A stretch of DNA of 46,795 bases, taken from positions 128,473 through 175,267 of the forward strand of contig CAUYUJ010019623.1 in assembly GCA_963575745.1 (NCBI GenBank), in the 5' to 3' direction. This document shows positions 38,416 through 46,795 of this stretch, one piece after another; position 1 is the first letter of the stretch, and every line of letters starts with the position of its first letter. Source of the stretch: Prorocentrum cordatum (lineage: Eukaryota; Sar; Dinophyceae; Prorocentrales; Prorocentraceae). Below the pieces are notes generated by a model. The model was not told the DNA's origin. It ran no database searches and saw nothing but the letters and a program-made list of their open reading frames with translations. The position numbers were made by a program, and so were the translations under genes.

Positions 38416-38577
38416 TTAAGTCGGGCCCGTCCCTCCACAGGAGGGATGTTCAAACATAGTTTAAACATAGGCTGGGAACTTTTTTTAAAACATGTTTGCC
38501 CACCGTTTCGGAGCACTTGTGGGGTATAAAAAAATGTTAGTCGAAAATCCCCCTGTAGGGGGACGCGCCCGACTTAA
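38416..38577 (+). mobile_element. MITE-A copy 4 (cleanest ends)
   Basis: 162 bp from TTAAGTCGGGCCCGTCCC to GCGCCCGACTTAA, with a perfect 8-bp target-site duplication CGATACCT at 38408-38415 and 38578-38585. Subterminal CCACAGGAGGGATG and TCCCCCTGTAGGGGGA pair across the ends. The 11-bp outermost repeat TTAAGTCGGGC is identical at both ends. Confidence 0.95.
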
Positions 38578-38585
38578 CGATACCT

Positions 38586-39283
38586 CGTACGTGGCGACGC
38601 GCCTTCGTAGCATGGCAGGTCAGGCCAGAGGTCTGCTGCCATGCGTGCCGCGAGCCTCGCCGAAGGGGCCGCGGCAGGCAGTGCGCCCTCCGCCCGCCAT
38701 AGGGCCGCCCAGCCCCGACTCCTGGCCGCGGGGCGCCTCGGCGAGCTGCCTGCTTTTGCACCCAGAGGCGGACGAGGTTGGCAAGCGGGAGAGGAGGAAC
38801 TCCTCCTCCTCCTCCTCATCCAGCCCACTTCGGAATCTGGAGATTTACCAAAGGGCCCACCCCACACACTCTCAGAATATGTACCTCCCACTGCAGTTCT
38901 GATGGGAGCGAGAGGGCCGTGCACCGCCACGGTCCTGTGGTGGCTCGCCTATACGGCTACGCATTGCACCTTCATCGGTTACAATCCGTGCTCGCTGATC
39001 CAAACACGACGACTAGAAGAGATATCGACGTCGATGCGGAGCGCATCGTTCATTGCCTTGACGGGGACACGCATGCGGGCGACCCCTACTTGTGCGATTT
39101 GGTCCCAGACGCAGGGCACGCACCACTTCATACATTTCGGGTGGGCCACAGGACCGTTCACTAACCGCAGCGCGGGAGTTTCTATTTGAATACACAAGCG
39201 ACACATCCTTCCTGGCAAGATATGTCAAACATCTGCTCCACCTGCCGCTGCTGCTGGGCGTGGAGGAATGGTTCGCATTTGTA
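38586..39283. other. Stretch without a clear gene
   Basis: Frames of 120-180 residues overlap here. The last few hundred bases may hold the decayed N-terminus of the RetC endonuclease, but I cannot point to a catalytic motif. A short TCC run lies at 38801-38817. Confidence 0.35.
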
Positions 39284-39957
39284 ATGCTGGCGTTGATGTT
39301 ACGACTGTTGCTCTCTACTTTCCTCCTCCCGCTGTTGGCAGGGCATATGGGGCCTGGAAGAAGACTGTGGACATGTGACTGGCTTGGCTGAGCGATGAAT
39401 TTACTGCGTTACCATATCGGTCCACCCCTTTATGGTTTACTGATCTCAACGATTCTTTTAGTGCTGACAATGCCTCTGAGTATTCTGCCATTGGACCATT
39501 CACGCAACATCGAATGGGATATGCTGGACGAGCGTTTCGAGAAGTACTCCAGAGACACCACTTGTGCTGTCCTGACACTTTCGTGCGGATCACGCCGTCA
39601 TATTACGGACTCAAGAACTCGGTGTCGTGGATCGACCATTTTGTTATGCCTGCTGGGCTGCGCCGCTGTATGACCAAGTGTCTAACCATGACGAGATTGA
39701 CACGGCAGCTTCAACTATATATCCTGGCAGTGGCTTCCTTATTGACCACGCTCCGATGCTATTGCAGGTGGAGCTGTCCCTACCATCCGTGTCGCCGCGG
39801 CGGGCTGTGTGCTGGAACAGAAATCTGCTTGCCCTTGCCGTACAGACCAGGATTTCGTGAAGAGTTCCTTGCCGAGGCTGCTCTCCAGTTGCGGCGTTCA
39901 GAAGCCACCATCCCCGGCTACTTGGAGGCTCCGATGATTGAGAATGGATACCGTTAA
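39284..39957 (+). pseudogene. RetC endonuclease (EEP) remnant
   Basis: In one frame the sequence reads GVDVTTVALYFPPPAVGRAY, a stop, then LPYRSTPLWFTDLNDSFS near 39405-39460 and KNSVSWIDHFVMP near 39610-39650. TDLND corresponds to the catalytic G-D-x-N block, with Asp and Asn present, and SWIDHF to the S-R-I-D-Y block. It continues to a helical, Arg-rich linker (LAEAALQLRRSEATIPGYLE). The N-terminal part before 39284 is not recognisable and the final H block is not found. It would have been the target-nicking enzyme. Confidence 0.6.
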
Positions 39958-40053
39958 CTATGCAAAGGATTGTCCCCCACTGCCGAGAAATAGTTTGCCA
40001 GGTCACAACCAGCGCCCGATGAACGCGCGACGCGACTACGCAGATACGCGCGA

Positions 40054-40335
40054 TTGCTCATCAATCTCGGTGGCCGACTTCGACAGCAGAGCCTCCCGCA
40101 CCAACATCATGACCGCCAAATTCGGGACCTCTCTGCTCGTCCTAAAGGACGTGTACGACAATGGCGACGGCCACTACATTCCACTTGGATCGAGGAGCTG
40201 GCGGAGGCGTGGAAGAAACGACAATTGGCCACTGTTCAATATCTATCTAGACGGTTGGCAGGCACTGGACTGGGACCCAAGCGCCGCACGTGCAATGCTG
40301 TGAGGAAAAAAAGCCCCATGCGTGCAGGATCTTAA
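40054..40335 (+). pseudogene. RetC linker before RT
   Basis: WIEELAEAWKKRQLATVQYL and SRRLAGTGLGPKRRTC form the amphipathic, basic segment found between endonuclease and RT in such elements, as I recall it. The frame differs from the endonuclease before it and from the RT after it. Confidence 0.45.
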
Positions 40336-40582
40336 AGGTATGCTTTCTCTCCCTGGTGCGCGTGGGGCCTTGGGGCTATTGTAATTGACCCTACTGAATT
40401 GGAGACTCGACGTGATACTATGCCTCTCGTGGGACTTTCTGATCGAGACACGTGTCAGGAAAAAAGGAGCCCGTGATCTTGAACGGGCGATTGTTGTACT
40501 TAAAAAGGCATTCCGCCGACGAGCTGTCCCTCGCTGAAGTCTGCCCCTCGCTGCCCCTCGCTGGAGCCCCCCTCGTTGGTTA

Positions 40583-41269
40583 ATGTTGCTGGCGCCCAAC
40601 TACTTTAGCAAGGAGAAGATATCTATTGCTGGACTGGGAGCCAAGCCTACCCTTCCTGACACGATGGCTATCTGGTCAATGTTTTCAGCTCTGGCGACAG
40701 CTTGGAGACTCTCTGGTCGTTTCCCCGCTTGCGCAGGCTATTCCAACGCATGGCAGACCCCCAGGCCTGACGGGGGAACCCGCTACCTTCATGGACTTTG
40801 CCCTTTGTTTCGCGTTGTTTGCAGAGGTATCTACAAGAGTGCCCCCTTTTCTCCCCCCTCAAGTGCTGATCAAGGCTGTGCACCACATCGACGACTTGAA
40901 AATGCGATCTTGGCCGTGCATGTTACTGCCTGGCGTCTCCGACGTGAACGTAAGTATCAGATTGCAGTATTGGGCGATATGACGAACGCATACGGCTGCT
41001 GCTCGCACGAACGACTGGGTGAAGTGCTACATGAATATTTACCATATGCTGACGCTAATTTACTGCAGGATCGTCGATGCACGCACGTACTTCACATTGA
41101 GGCTGTGGATGGCGACATTCAGTTATTACTTACCACGGGGGCGTTGATGGGAGAAACTTCGGCGCCTGATGAATCCCGCGTTGATTTTCAAGAGCCAATC
41201 AATGTGGCGCCATCGGTCCCCACAGCCTCAATTACTGGTCAAGTGCCCTCTTGTACCTGGCCCTGTTGA
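40583..41269 (+). pseudogene. RetC reverse transcriptase, fingers and palm motifs A-B
   Basis: The clear RT sequence is HRRLENAILAVHVTAWRLRR, then YQIAVLGDMTNAYGCCSHER near 40965-41020, where GDMTNAY is motif A with its catalytic Asp, and LLLTTGALMGETSAPDES near 41120-41175, the motif B region. The first ~90 residues (40583-40860) are only weakly RT-like and probably include frame changes. The sense moves to the next frame after 41170. Confidence 0.65.
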
Positions 41270-42275
41270 TGCATCTCTGTCGAAGTACGTTGGCGACCTG
41301 CATTATTTGATTCTGTTGTCCTCGGGACGTTTGCATGAAGCCATCGAAGCTGTGGCTGCTGAACAAATGCTGACGGATGAGATCCTGTCTGAGTATGGCT
41401 ACATGCAGAAAATGAAGAAGCAAGTCTTGGTGCCCTGGTTGAAGGGATATCACGATAATCGATTGTTTCACTGCTCCCCTGTGGGAGGCGCCCGTGTCCC
41501 CCCACGCGCTCGCTACTTGGGCCCACTGTTCATGCCTGCCGGCACGCTTGGACCGCAGATCGCGATCGCCAAAAATGCAGCGGCAAGGGGCTGGTGTGCG
41601 TGCAAGGACTTTGGGGGCAGTGGGGCTCCCTGGAAGGTGGAAGGATTGATTTTTGTCAGTGTGGTCCAGGGAGCCCTTCTCTCTGGCCTGACCCCGTTTA
41701 TGTTGTCTACCGCTCAGCAACGTGAACTTGACTCCTGCCTGCTTCGAAAGATTCGGTCGATCGCTCGTGGCGCAGCCTGCGAATGGAAAGGCCCCCATCC
41801 TGTCTCCTGGAGCTCTCGGCGATTGTGGCTATGGTTCGGTCTCATCCCGACGCGATATGCATTGCTGATACAGCGGCTTCGATGGCATCAAGCGATGCTC
41901 CGATTCCCCGAGGACCACGCGCAGGTGATTGCGATTCTATTCGGTCGATTTGAATTTGAAAAATATGACGCGATGAACGACGGCATCCTCACGAATGACG
42001 CGAACCCTTTTGCCCATCGGTTTGTGTGTGACGTGGCGTGCTTGTCGATACCTACTGATATGGAGGACTGGATGGATATCTGGGGGAGGTCTCTTACTCG
42101 ATTCTTTTCGGACGGTTATGTCAAACATAGATTTCTTAAAATGTGGATGTTAGTGCATTTCGGAAAGTATACCAATTGGGGGCCATGGGACCTGACATTG
42201 ACCTTGGTGAGTTCCTTGACGAGGAGGAGGAGGGCTGGGGCATGGCTGAGCTACGTTACAAATGCACCTGCCTGA
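41169..42275 (+). pseudogene. RetC reverse transcriptase, motif C to thumb
   Basis: DASLSKYVGDLHYLILL near 41266-41318 is motif C with the first Asp replaced by Gly (GGC at 41292-41294). EILSEYGYMQKMKKQVLVPW is the motif D/E region, followed by PRARYLGPLFMPAGTLGPQI and a thumb-like helical region (WFGLIPTRYALLIQRLRWHQ). The frame ends at 42275, overlapping the next one. A working polymerase is not expected because of the motif C change. Confidence 0.7.
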
Positions 42276-42540
42276 ATGAAGATGGCACGTTATGTAGCGC
42301 GGCATTCAGATCACGCAACGCACTCACGATGCACAACATGTTCACGAAGGGCGGCACGCACGGCAAGACGTCGAACATTCTTAAGTGTGTCATTAGCAAC
42401 CAATGCCCGTGCTGCATGCAAACGTTTGCGTTTCGGAGATCGGCCAAGTCTCACGTGCAGGCCGCCTTTCGCACGGGTACTTGTGGTGTGAGTTCGGCCC
42501 TTGCCATATATCCTGTCGTGAGTGAGCCGTTGAAGCGCCC
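42143..42540 (+). pseudogene. RetC C-terminal Cys/His fingers
   Basis: YKCTCLNEDGTLCSAAFRSR with ALTMHNMFTKGGTH, and CPCCMQTFAFRRSAKSHVQA with a later Cys, give two finger-like modules, in the position where RetB has its C2H2 fingers. The same frame stays open to 43462, but the sense after about 42540 belongs to a different protein starting in another frame. Confidence 0.55.
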
Positions 42541-42637
42541 TCTTTGTGGCGATGCGTCGTGCGAGAATTTGGCTCAGCTTCAGTTTCGTGATCGTGATTG
42601 TCACTTGCCCCCTCCACCGCGCCCTCGTGGCGACGTC

Positions 42638-43462
42638 GATGGAGCCTGCCTGGGCTCTCAAGAGGAAAGATGGAGGCGCCGCTTCCGAGGCTCCCCCGCA
42701 GCAGAAGGCGAAGGGCGCTCCTCTCTCACAAGGCTCTGCAGGCTCAGGCAGTCAGGGCGCAGCTGGACCACCCCCCACTGGCGGGGGAGGCAAGCCAAAA
42801 AAGCCACGCAAGGATCGGAACATAGGTATCGGAGCAGAGGCATCGGCCCGCTAGCCGACACAGGATTCAACAAGAAGCAGCAGAACGCGGTGCCCGTCCT
42901 CATCAAACAAGTGCTCATGACAACCCAGATGATGCGGGACTTGTGGGCCCTCGGCATCAACGCGTGGTTCCTCGACGCGACCTTGCCCGAGATAGAAGCC
43001 GCCCGCGTCGAGGGCCAGAACTGCAGCCAGAACGTTCGCGATGCGGGTCGGGGCCGCCAGCTGGGCCCTCCTCGCCCGCATATCTTTCGTGGGGTCGCCA
43101 GCAAGCTACTAGAGCGCACGAACAGTCTGGGGGCAAAACCCAACGAGGAGCTGCTCCCGTGGTACAAGGAATGGTTTTGCAAAGCTTCGCTGGAGGAGGC
43201 CTGGGATCAGGTGCGTCTGTTCCGCATCGCCAAGTGCTGCGACCAGAACAAGAAGAATCTGCATCTCAGCCTCCAGAACGTAGACCAGACGGAGCAGATG
43301 CCGGTCCAGATGGACGGCTCCGACGCGCGCCCAGTGCCTTCGGGCGCGCGTTTGCGCCACCTGTTCGCCAGGGCCCTGCGAGAGGTGGGCGGTCGGCGCG
43401 CGGTCGGGGCCGCTCCTCCAGGGGCAATGGAAGAAATGCTGCAGCATAGTCTACCTGAGTGA
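42638..43462 (+). pseudogene. ORF1-like protein of a retroelement, one frameshift
   Basis: A possible ATG at 42638 starts MEPAWALKRKDGGAASEAPP, a Lys/Gly/Pro-rich leader that ends at a stop near 42854. The sense continues in the overlapping frame as ADTGFNKKQQNAVPVLIKQV and stays coherent to the stop at 43462: MMRDLWALGINAWFLDATLP, GPPRPHIFRGVASKLLER, DQVRLFRIAKCCDQNKKN and RLRHLFARALREVG. Third codon positions are mostly G or C. From memory this resembles the small ORF that accompanies endonuclease/RT ORFs in dinoflagellate LINEs, which is inference. It sits directly downstream of RetC, so it is either a 3' ORF of RetC or the 5' ORF of a second, truncated element. No catalytic motif. Confidence 0.5.
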
Positions 43463-43481
43463 CTACTTATCCAGATACCCT

Positions 43482-43630
43482 GTCAGTATGCACTGCGCAC
43501 CTCCTTCGCTGCCAGTCCCCCAGTATGCACTGCTCACCTCCTGCCTTGGCGTGGGCCTGGCGCGGGGGCAGAGGGTGCCAGCTGGGGTGACGCTTGCAGA
43601 CTTTGGAGGCAGAGGGTGCCAGCTGGCGGG
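43482..43630 (+). repeat. Two interleaved short direct repeats
   Basis: CAGTATGCACTGCGCACCTCC/CAGTATGCACTGCTCACC and GCAGAGGGTGCCAGCTGG each occur twice within 150 bases. Confidence 0.7.
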
Positions 43631-44265
43631 ACCGTGTATGCTGGGCGTGGTGGAATTACATATCGACCTGAATTGAATGGTACGGCCTGGCTCTCTACTG
43701 AGTGGCTTGGGTGCAGTGCATAAGTTCATACACTACTTTTCTGATGGAGAGGCCGCGTAACATTCGCTCGCCTCGTCATGAGCTACTACGCGTCCTCCTC
43801 CGCGCACGCCGCCGTCTCCACCACCTTCCTGGTCGTGGTGCCGCGCGTGTGCCCTCTGCTCCTCGTCTTCCCTTTCGTGTCCTACGTGTATGTGTGCCTG
43901 GGCCCGTTCCAGGCTTGAGGTGCTGCCACCGCTGCCGCGTTGCCGCCGTGCCGCCTGCTTGTTACAGTCAGTGGTATTTTTGTCCGTGTAGAGCGTCGTA
44001 CCCCGACCTGTCGGTGCGACGGTTTCCCAGGGTTTGTGTTATGCCTGTTGGGGCTTGTCTAGGCCCTCTCGCTTTTTCCTTGATTAAACCCAGCTTCGGC
44101 TGGCAACCGTGCGAGTATGATCTCGTTTTTCGCTGATCCTGCCCATATGCACTCTGAGAGTGCTTACGTTTTAGTTTTTGTCGAGGGCCTACCTTGGCCT
44201 TCCCGCCTCGGACTTGTGGGGAACCAGACACACGGCGCGCCTCTATGCCGCATGATTATTACTCC
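43631..44265. other. Non-coding stretch; possible element 3' region
   Basis: A 46-codon frame from ATG 43778 (MSYYASSSAHAAVSTTFLVV, hydrophobic middle) is noted but unsupported. CCAGC-TTCG-GCTGG at 44090-44103 would form a UUCG-capped hairpin in RNA. The (TCC)n tract begins at 44266. Confidence 0.35.
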
Positions 44266-44370
44266 TCCTCCCCCTCCTCCTCCTCCTCCTCTTCCCCCCC
44301 CTCCTCCTCCTCCTCCTCCTCCTCCTCCTCCTCCTCCTCTTCTTCCTCTTCCTCCTCCTCCTCCTCCCAC
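44266..44370 (+). repeat. (TCC)n microsatellite
   Basis: TCC units with TTCC interruptions. Confidence 0.95.
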
Positions 44371-44727
44371 ACTTGCCTTGCCACAGGTCTCCTGCGCGCC
44401 CTCTCCTTTGCGTGGCACGCCGGCTGGCGGCCTATAGAGCGCGAAAGAGGAGGGGCAGGGTGCTGAAGGTGCGAATGCCGTGCGCGAGTATGGCGTGGTG
44501 AATCCGGAGGGGTCGCAAGAGAGGAGAGGGAGGGGGTCGAGGGAAGGCGGGGGAGGAAGGAGTGGGACAAGCCGGCGGGGGCGGGGTCATGGGCATGGAG
44601 GAGCGAAGGGAAGAGAAGGAGGGGCAGGGTTCGCGGCCGAGGCGAGAGCCTGGAGACGCTGGGCATCCCGGCGGACGGGCTGGCGGTCGGGCTATTGGGG
44701 CGGCGCCAATTGGGTTATTTTTCTTCG
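44371..44727. other. Purine-rich non-coding stretch
   Basis: GGGAGG-rich from 44510. I see no gene. Confidence 0.4.
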
Positions 44728-44785
44728 TTCTCTCTCTCCCTCTCTTTCTCTCGTTATCTCTCTCTCTCTCTCTTTCTCTTTTTTT

Positions 44786-44856
<71 letters not shown>

Positions 44857-45100
44857 GTCGTTTCCCCTCTCTCCCTGTATATATCTTTCCCTGTTATCCC
44901 TGTTTCCCTGTATATGTGTCTATCCGTTGTTATCCCTGTATATATCGTTTCCCCTCTCTCCCTTTTTTCCCGTCGCATGGTATATATTTCTCTTTTTCCT
45001 CGCTCGCCTTCCCGATATGTATATATACATACTCACATACATATATCCACGTGTACATGTACATGTATGTATGTGCATCGTTCCCTTTCGCTCCTCCCAA
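44728..45100 (+). repeat. (CT)n and (TA)n microsatellites
   Basis: (CT)n at 44728-44826 leads into (TA)n and degenerate CCCTGTATAT repeats to about 45070. Confidence 0.9.
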
Positions 45101-45300
45101 CTATCTGTTTTCTTTCCCTTGTCGCCATGCAGCACAATGTTCCCCAGGGAAACGGGTCCCGAGGTCTGTTGTTCCGACTGACCTACCAGCAGGGCTTTCA
45201 ACGAACCCCAGGACTGTCAAACCATTACTCGAGATGAAAGGCTTGCCCTTTGGAAAAACCCCAGAGGTCCAGGACCCGTTTCTCTCAGGCCCCAGGATGC

Positions 45301-45420
45301 ACAACATTTGTTGCGTGCAATTGGTTTCGGGTTTGTTGCTTGGCGCTTCCCTGGATACACTCAATGCCTCCAGCGCGCGGGAGGCGCGCGGAAAACCAGC
45401 TGGGTGAGCTGATGCTCGAC
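45301..45420 (+). repeat. Family G dispersed repeat, copy 1
   Basis: GTGCAATTGGTTTCGG, ATGCCTCCAGCGCGCGGGAG, CCAGCTGGGTGAGCTGATGC are matched at 46326-46440. Confidence 0.6.
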
Positions 45421-45499
45421 CCCCCCCCTTTTTATGGCCAAGGTTCAGTGGCTGCGCCCCCATAGCTACACCAGGAGTGCGTGTAATATCGTACAATGT

Positions 45500-45502
45500 T
45501 TA

Positions 45503-45537
<35 letters not shown>

Positions 45538-45578
45538 ATATATAATTTATATATATATATATATTATATATATACACA
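45500..45578 (+). repeat. (TA)n microsatellite
   Basis: TA runs with three TTA/AAT phase shifts. Confidence 0.95.
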
Positions 45579-45802
45579 GAGAGGGGGATGAGAGAGAGAG
45601 GGAGAGAGTGCTGTCTTGGGCCTGCCCCGATGGGTCCGCAGTGGACGCCCTCCGAGGCTGCCCACGTGCCCCGCGGGCCCCCGGCGATTGCTGCTCGCCG
45701 TGCCGAAGGCGGCTGCCGTCGACGCGGTCGTGGGGCTGCGCCGGGCGCTCGCCGAGGCGCCTGCCAGAACAAGAGCAGGGGAGGAGCAGGAGGCAGAGGA
45801 GA

Positions 45803-45880
45803 AGGTCGGGGCTCCTCCTCCTCCCCTCCTCCTCCTCCTCCTCCTCCTCCTCCTCCTCCTCCTCCTTCTCCTTCTCCTCT
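45803..45880 (+). repeat. (TCC)n microsatellite
   Basis: TCC then TTC-interrupted units. Confidence 0.95.
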
Positions 45881-46325
45881 CTTTTTTCCAGTTTGAAACA
45901 TATCCCTATCCCTGTGTTTGACATCACCTCACCTCGATGCCGATCTTAAGGATTCCCTCAGTTTCCGAGGGCCTATCCCTAAGATTGTCCTCGCTTCTTG
46001 CTCGCCCATCTCAGGGATAGGGGTAAGTTCGAGGCTGGTTGTCTATGGCTGACCCGTGCTTGGCAGCCGCAGCCGACGCCCCGTGCACGTCTCCCCTGAC
46101 CCGGCCCTGGGCGCCGCTTCGCGGTTGGCCCGGGCCGGACGAACGGGTCGGACGACAGGGTAGCCCCTTTCGTCCTCCTCCTCCTCGTCCAAGCCGGGCC
46201 TGTCGGGCCGGGCCGGTCGGTCTCCGGTGGCGCGAGACGGGTCGGTCCAGTCTCGGGCCCCGGGCGGGTCGGTTCTCGGGCTGGCCCTGGACCGAGGCGA
46301 AGCTCTGTAGGATACGGAGAAGGGG

Positions 46326-46440
46326 ACACTTGCGGCGTGCAGTTGGTTTCGGCCTCGCCGCCGGGCCCATGCCTCGATGCACGGACGCCTCCCGGCGCCA
46401 GGAGGCGCCAGCAATTCCAGCTACGTGAGCTGATTCTCTG
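46326..46440 (+). repeat. Family G dispersed repeat, copy 2
   Basis: GTGCAGTTGGTTTCGG, GACGCCTCCCGGCGCCAGGA and CCAGCTACGTGAGCTGATTC correspond in order to copy 1. Confidence 0.6.
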
Positions 46441-46504
46441 CTCTACCCTGTACTATCCTGACCTTTCGTCCCCCCCGAGTGGCCATGCTTGACACGGGTA
46501 AGCA

Positions 46505-46652
46505 CCGATACAAAGAGCCGTCGATCCCCAGGACAAAAGTATGGACAAGATGGAGAGACGAGGGGAAGACGGACATCCCAACACATAGAAAATACAGCGA
46601 ATCTTAGGACTTGTGCCTATTCATTTGTGTGTCCCTGGGCCCCCTTCGAAGG
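46505..46652 (+). repeat. Family F dispersed repeat, copy 3
   Basis: GAGCCGTCGATCCCCAGGAC, GGGGAAGAC, CATTTGTGTGTCCCTGGGCC and CCCTTCGAAGG follow in the family order. Confidence 0.65.
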
Positions 46653-46748
46653 ACCTGGGCCAGCAGCGAGAGCCTGGCGCTGTAAGTTTCTCACGGCGGG
46701 CGACTTTGCGGTGTTTCGGGCCATGGGATCGCCCCTCCGAGGAAGGAA

Positions 46749-46795
46749 AGGGAGGAGGAGGAGGAGGGAGGAGGAGGAGGAGGAGGAGGAGGAGG
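46749..46795 (+). repeat. (GGA)n microsatellite, cut by the window end
   Basis: GGA units to the last base. Confidence 0.95.

Larger units (their letters stand above)
39284..42540 (+). mobile_element. RetC: degenerate LINE-like element
   Basis: An EEP endonuclease remnant, a linker, an RT and Cys/His fingers follow each other on the plus strand, spread over all three frames. The motif C position reads YVGD instead of Y-x-D-D. Both ends are uncertain: the 5' end is decayed and the 3' side passes into another reading frame (42638-43462). The RT belongs to a different lineage from RetA and RetB, judging by the motif A context (GDMTNAYGC) and the ALMGET motif B region. Confidence 0.8.

Noticed and set aside
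41286-41297. YVGD at motif C as a functional variant polymerase site
   Set aside because: The first Asp of the pair binds catalytic metal in RTs; with several other frame changes in RetC, loss of function is the better reading.
43702-44136. 144-residue plus-strand ORF and a 46-codon hydrophobic ORF at 43778
   Set aside because: Arg/Pro/Cys-rich or short, no motif, no upstream or downstream support.
1-46795. tRNA, 5S rRNA or snRNA genes
   Set aside because: I looked for 5S internal control sequence, T-loop GGTTCGAATCC and leader-like sequences by eye and found no complete candidate. A covariance-model scan would settle it.

Overview
The window looks like a gene-poor, repeat-dominated stretch of a dinoflagellate nuclear genome (a Prorocentrum, Polarella or Symbiodiniaceae type of genome is an inference; the species cannot be read from the sequence). 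The grounds are the three LINE-like retroelements whose endonuclease and reverse transcriptase sequences are of a kind I associate with dinoflagellates, the high GC content, the very many (TCC)n/(GGA)n tracts, the scarcity of host coding sequence, and one exon-like block with strongly G/C-biased third codon positions. Nothing suggests bacterial operons: no ribosome binding sites, no tightly packed genes, no rRNA or tRNA.

Layout: (1) 1-4988, plus strand: a decayed LINE-like element (called RetA here) in the order endonuclease - reverse transcriptase - zinc motif - RNase H - zinc ribbon, ending in an A8 tail that runs into (TCC)n. (2) 4989-26191: mosaic non-coding DNA holding microsatellites, minisatellites, a 152-bp satellite array and at least seven families of short dispersed repeats, most of them inverted-repeat or hairpin elements, several in 2-4 copies. 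The only good host-exon candidate is at 19259-20137. (3) 26192-34130, minus strand: RetB, the best preserved retroelement, with a Q-rich zinc-ribbon ORF1 and a large ORF2 in the unusual order RNase H - endonuclease - reverse transcriptase - C2H2 fingers, broken mainly by short-run frameshifts. (4) 34131-39283: three copies of a ~162-180 bp inverted-repeat element (MITE-A) with 8-bp target-site duplications, an 18-bp repeat ladder, hairpin pairs and purine tracts. (5) 39284-43462, plus strand: RetC, a third degenerate endonuclease/reverse transcriptase element, followed by an ORF1-like reading frame. (6) 43463-46795: microsatellites and further dispersed repeats.

How the parts work together: LINE-type elements encode their own endonuclease and reverse transcriptase and can copy themselves; the short inverted-repeat elements carry no coding capacity and must have depended on enzymes encoded elsewhere. 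No transposase gene is visible here. All three retroelements look dead in their present form: in five places a catalytic Asp or Glu is replaced by Gly through what looks like the same second-position A to G change. The most reportable observations are the TSD-supported MITE-A family, the domain order of RetB, the repeated acid-to-Gly changes, the paired minisatellites in mirror arrangement, and several degenerate arrays with a 10-11 bp period.
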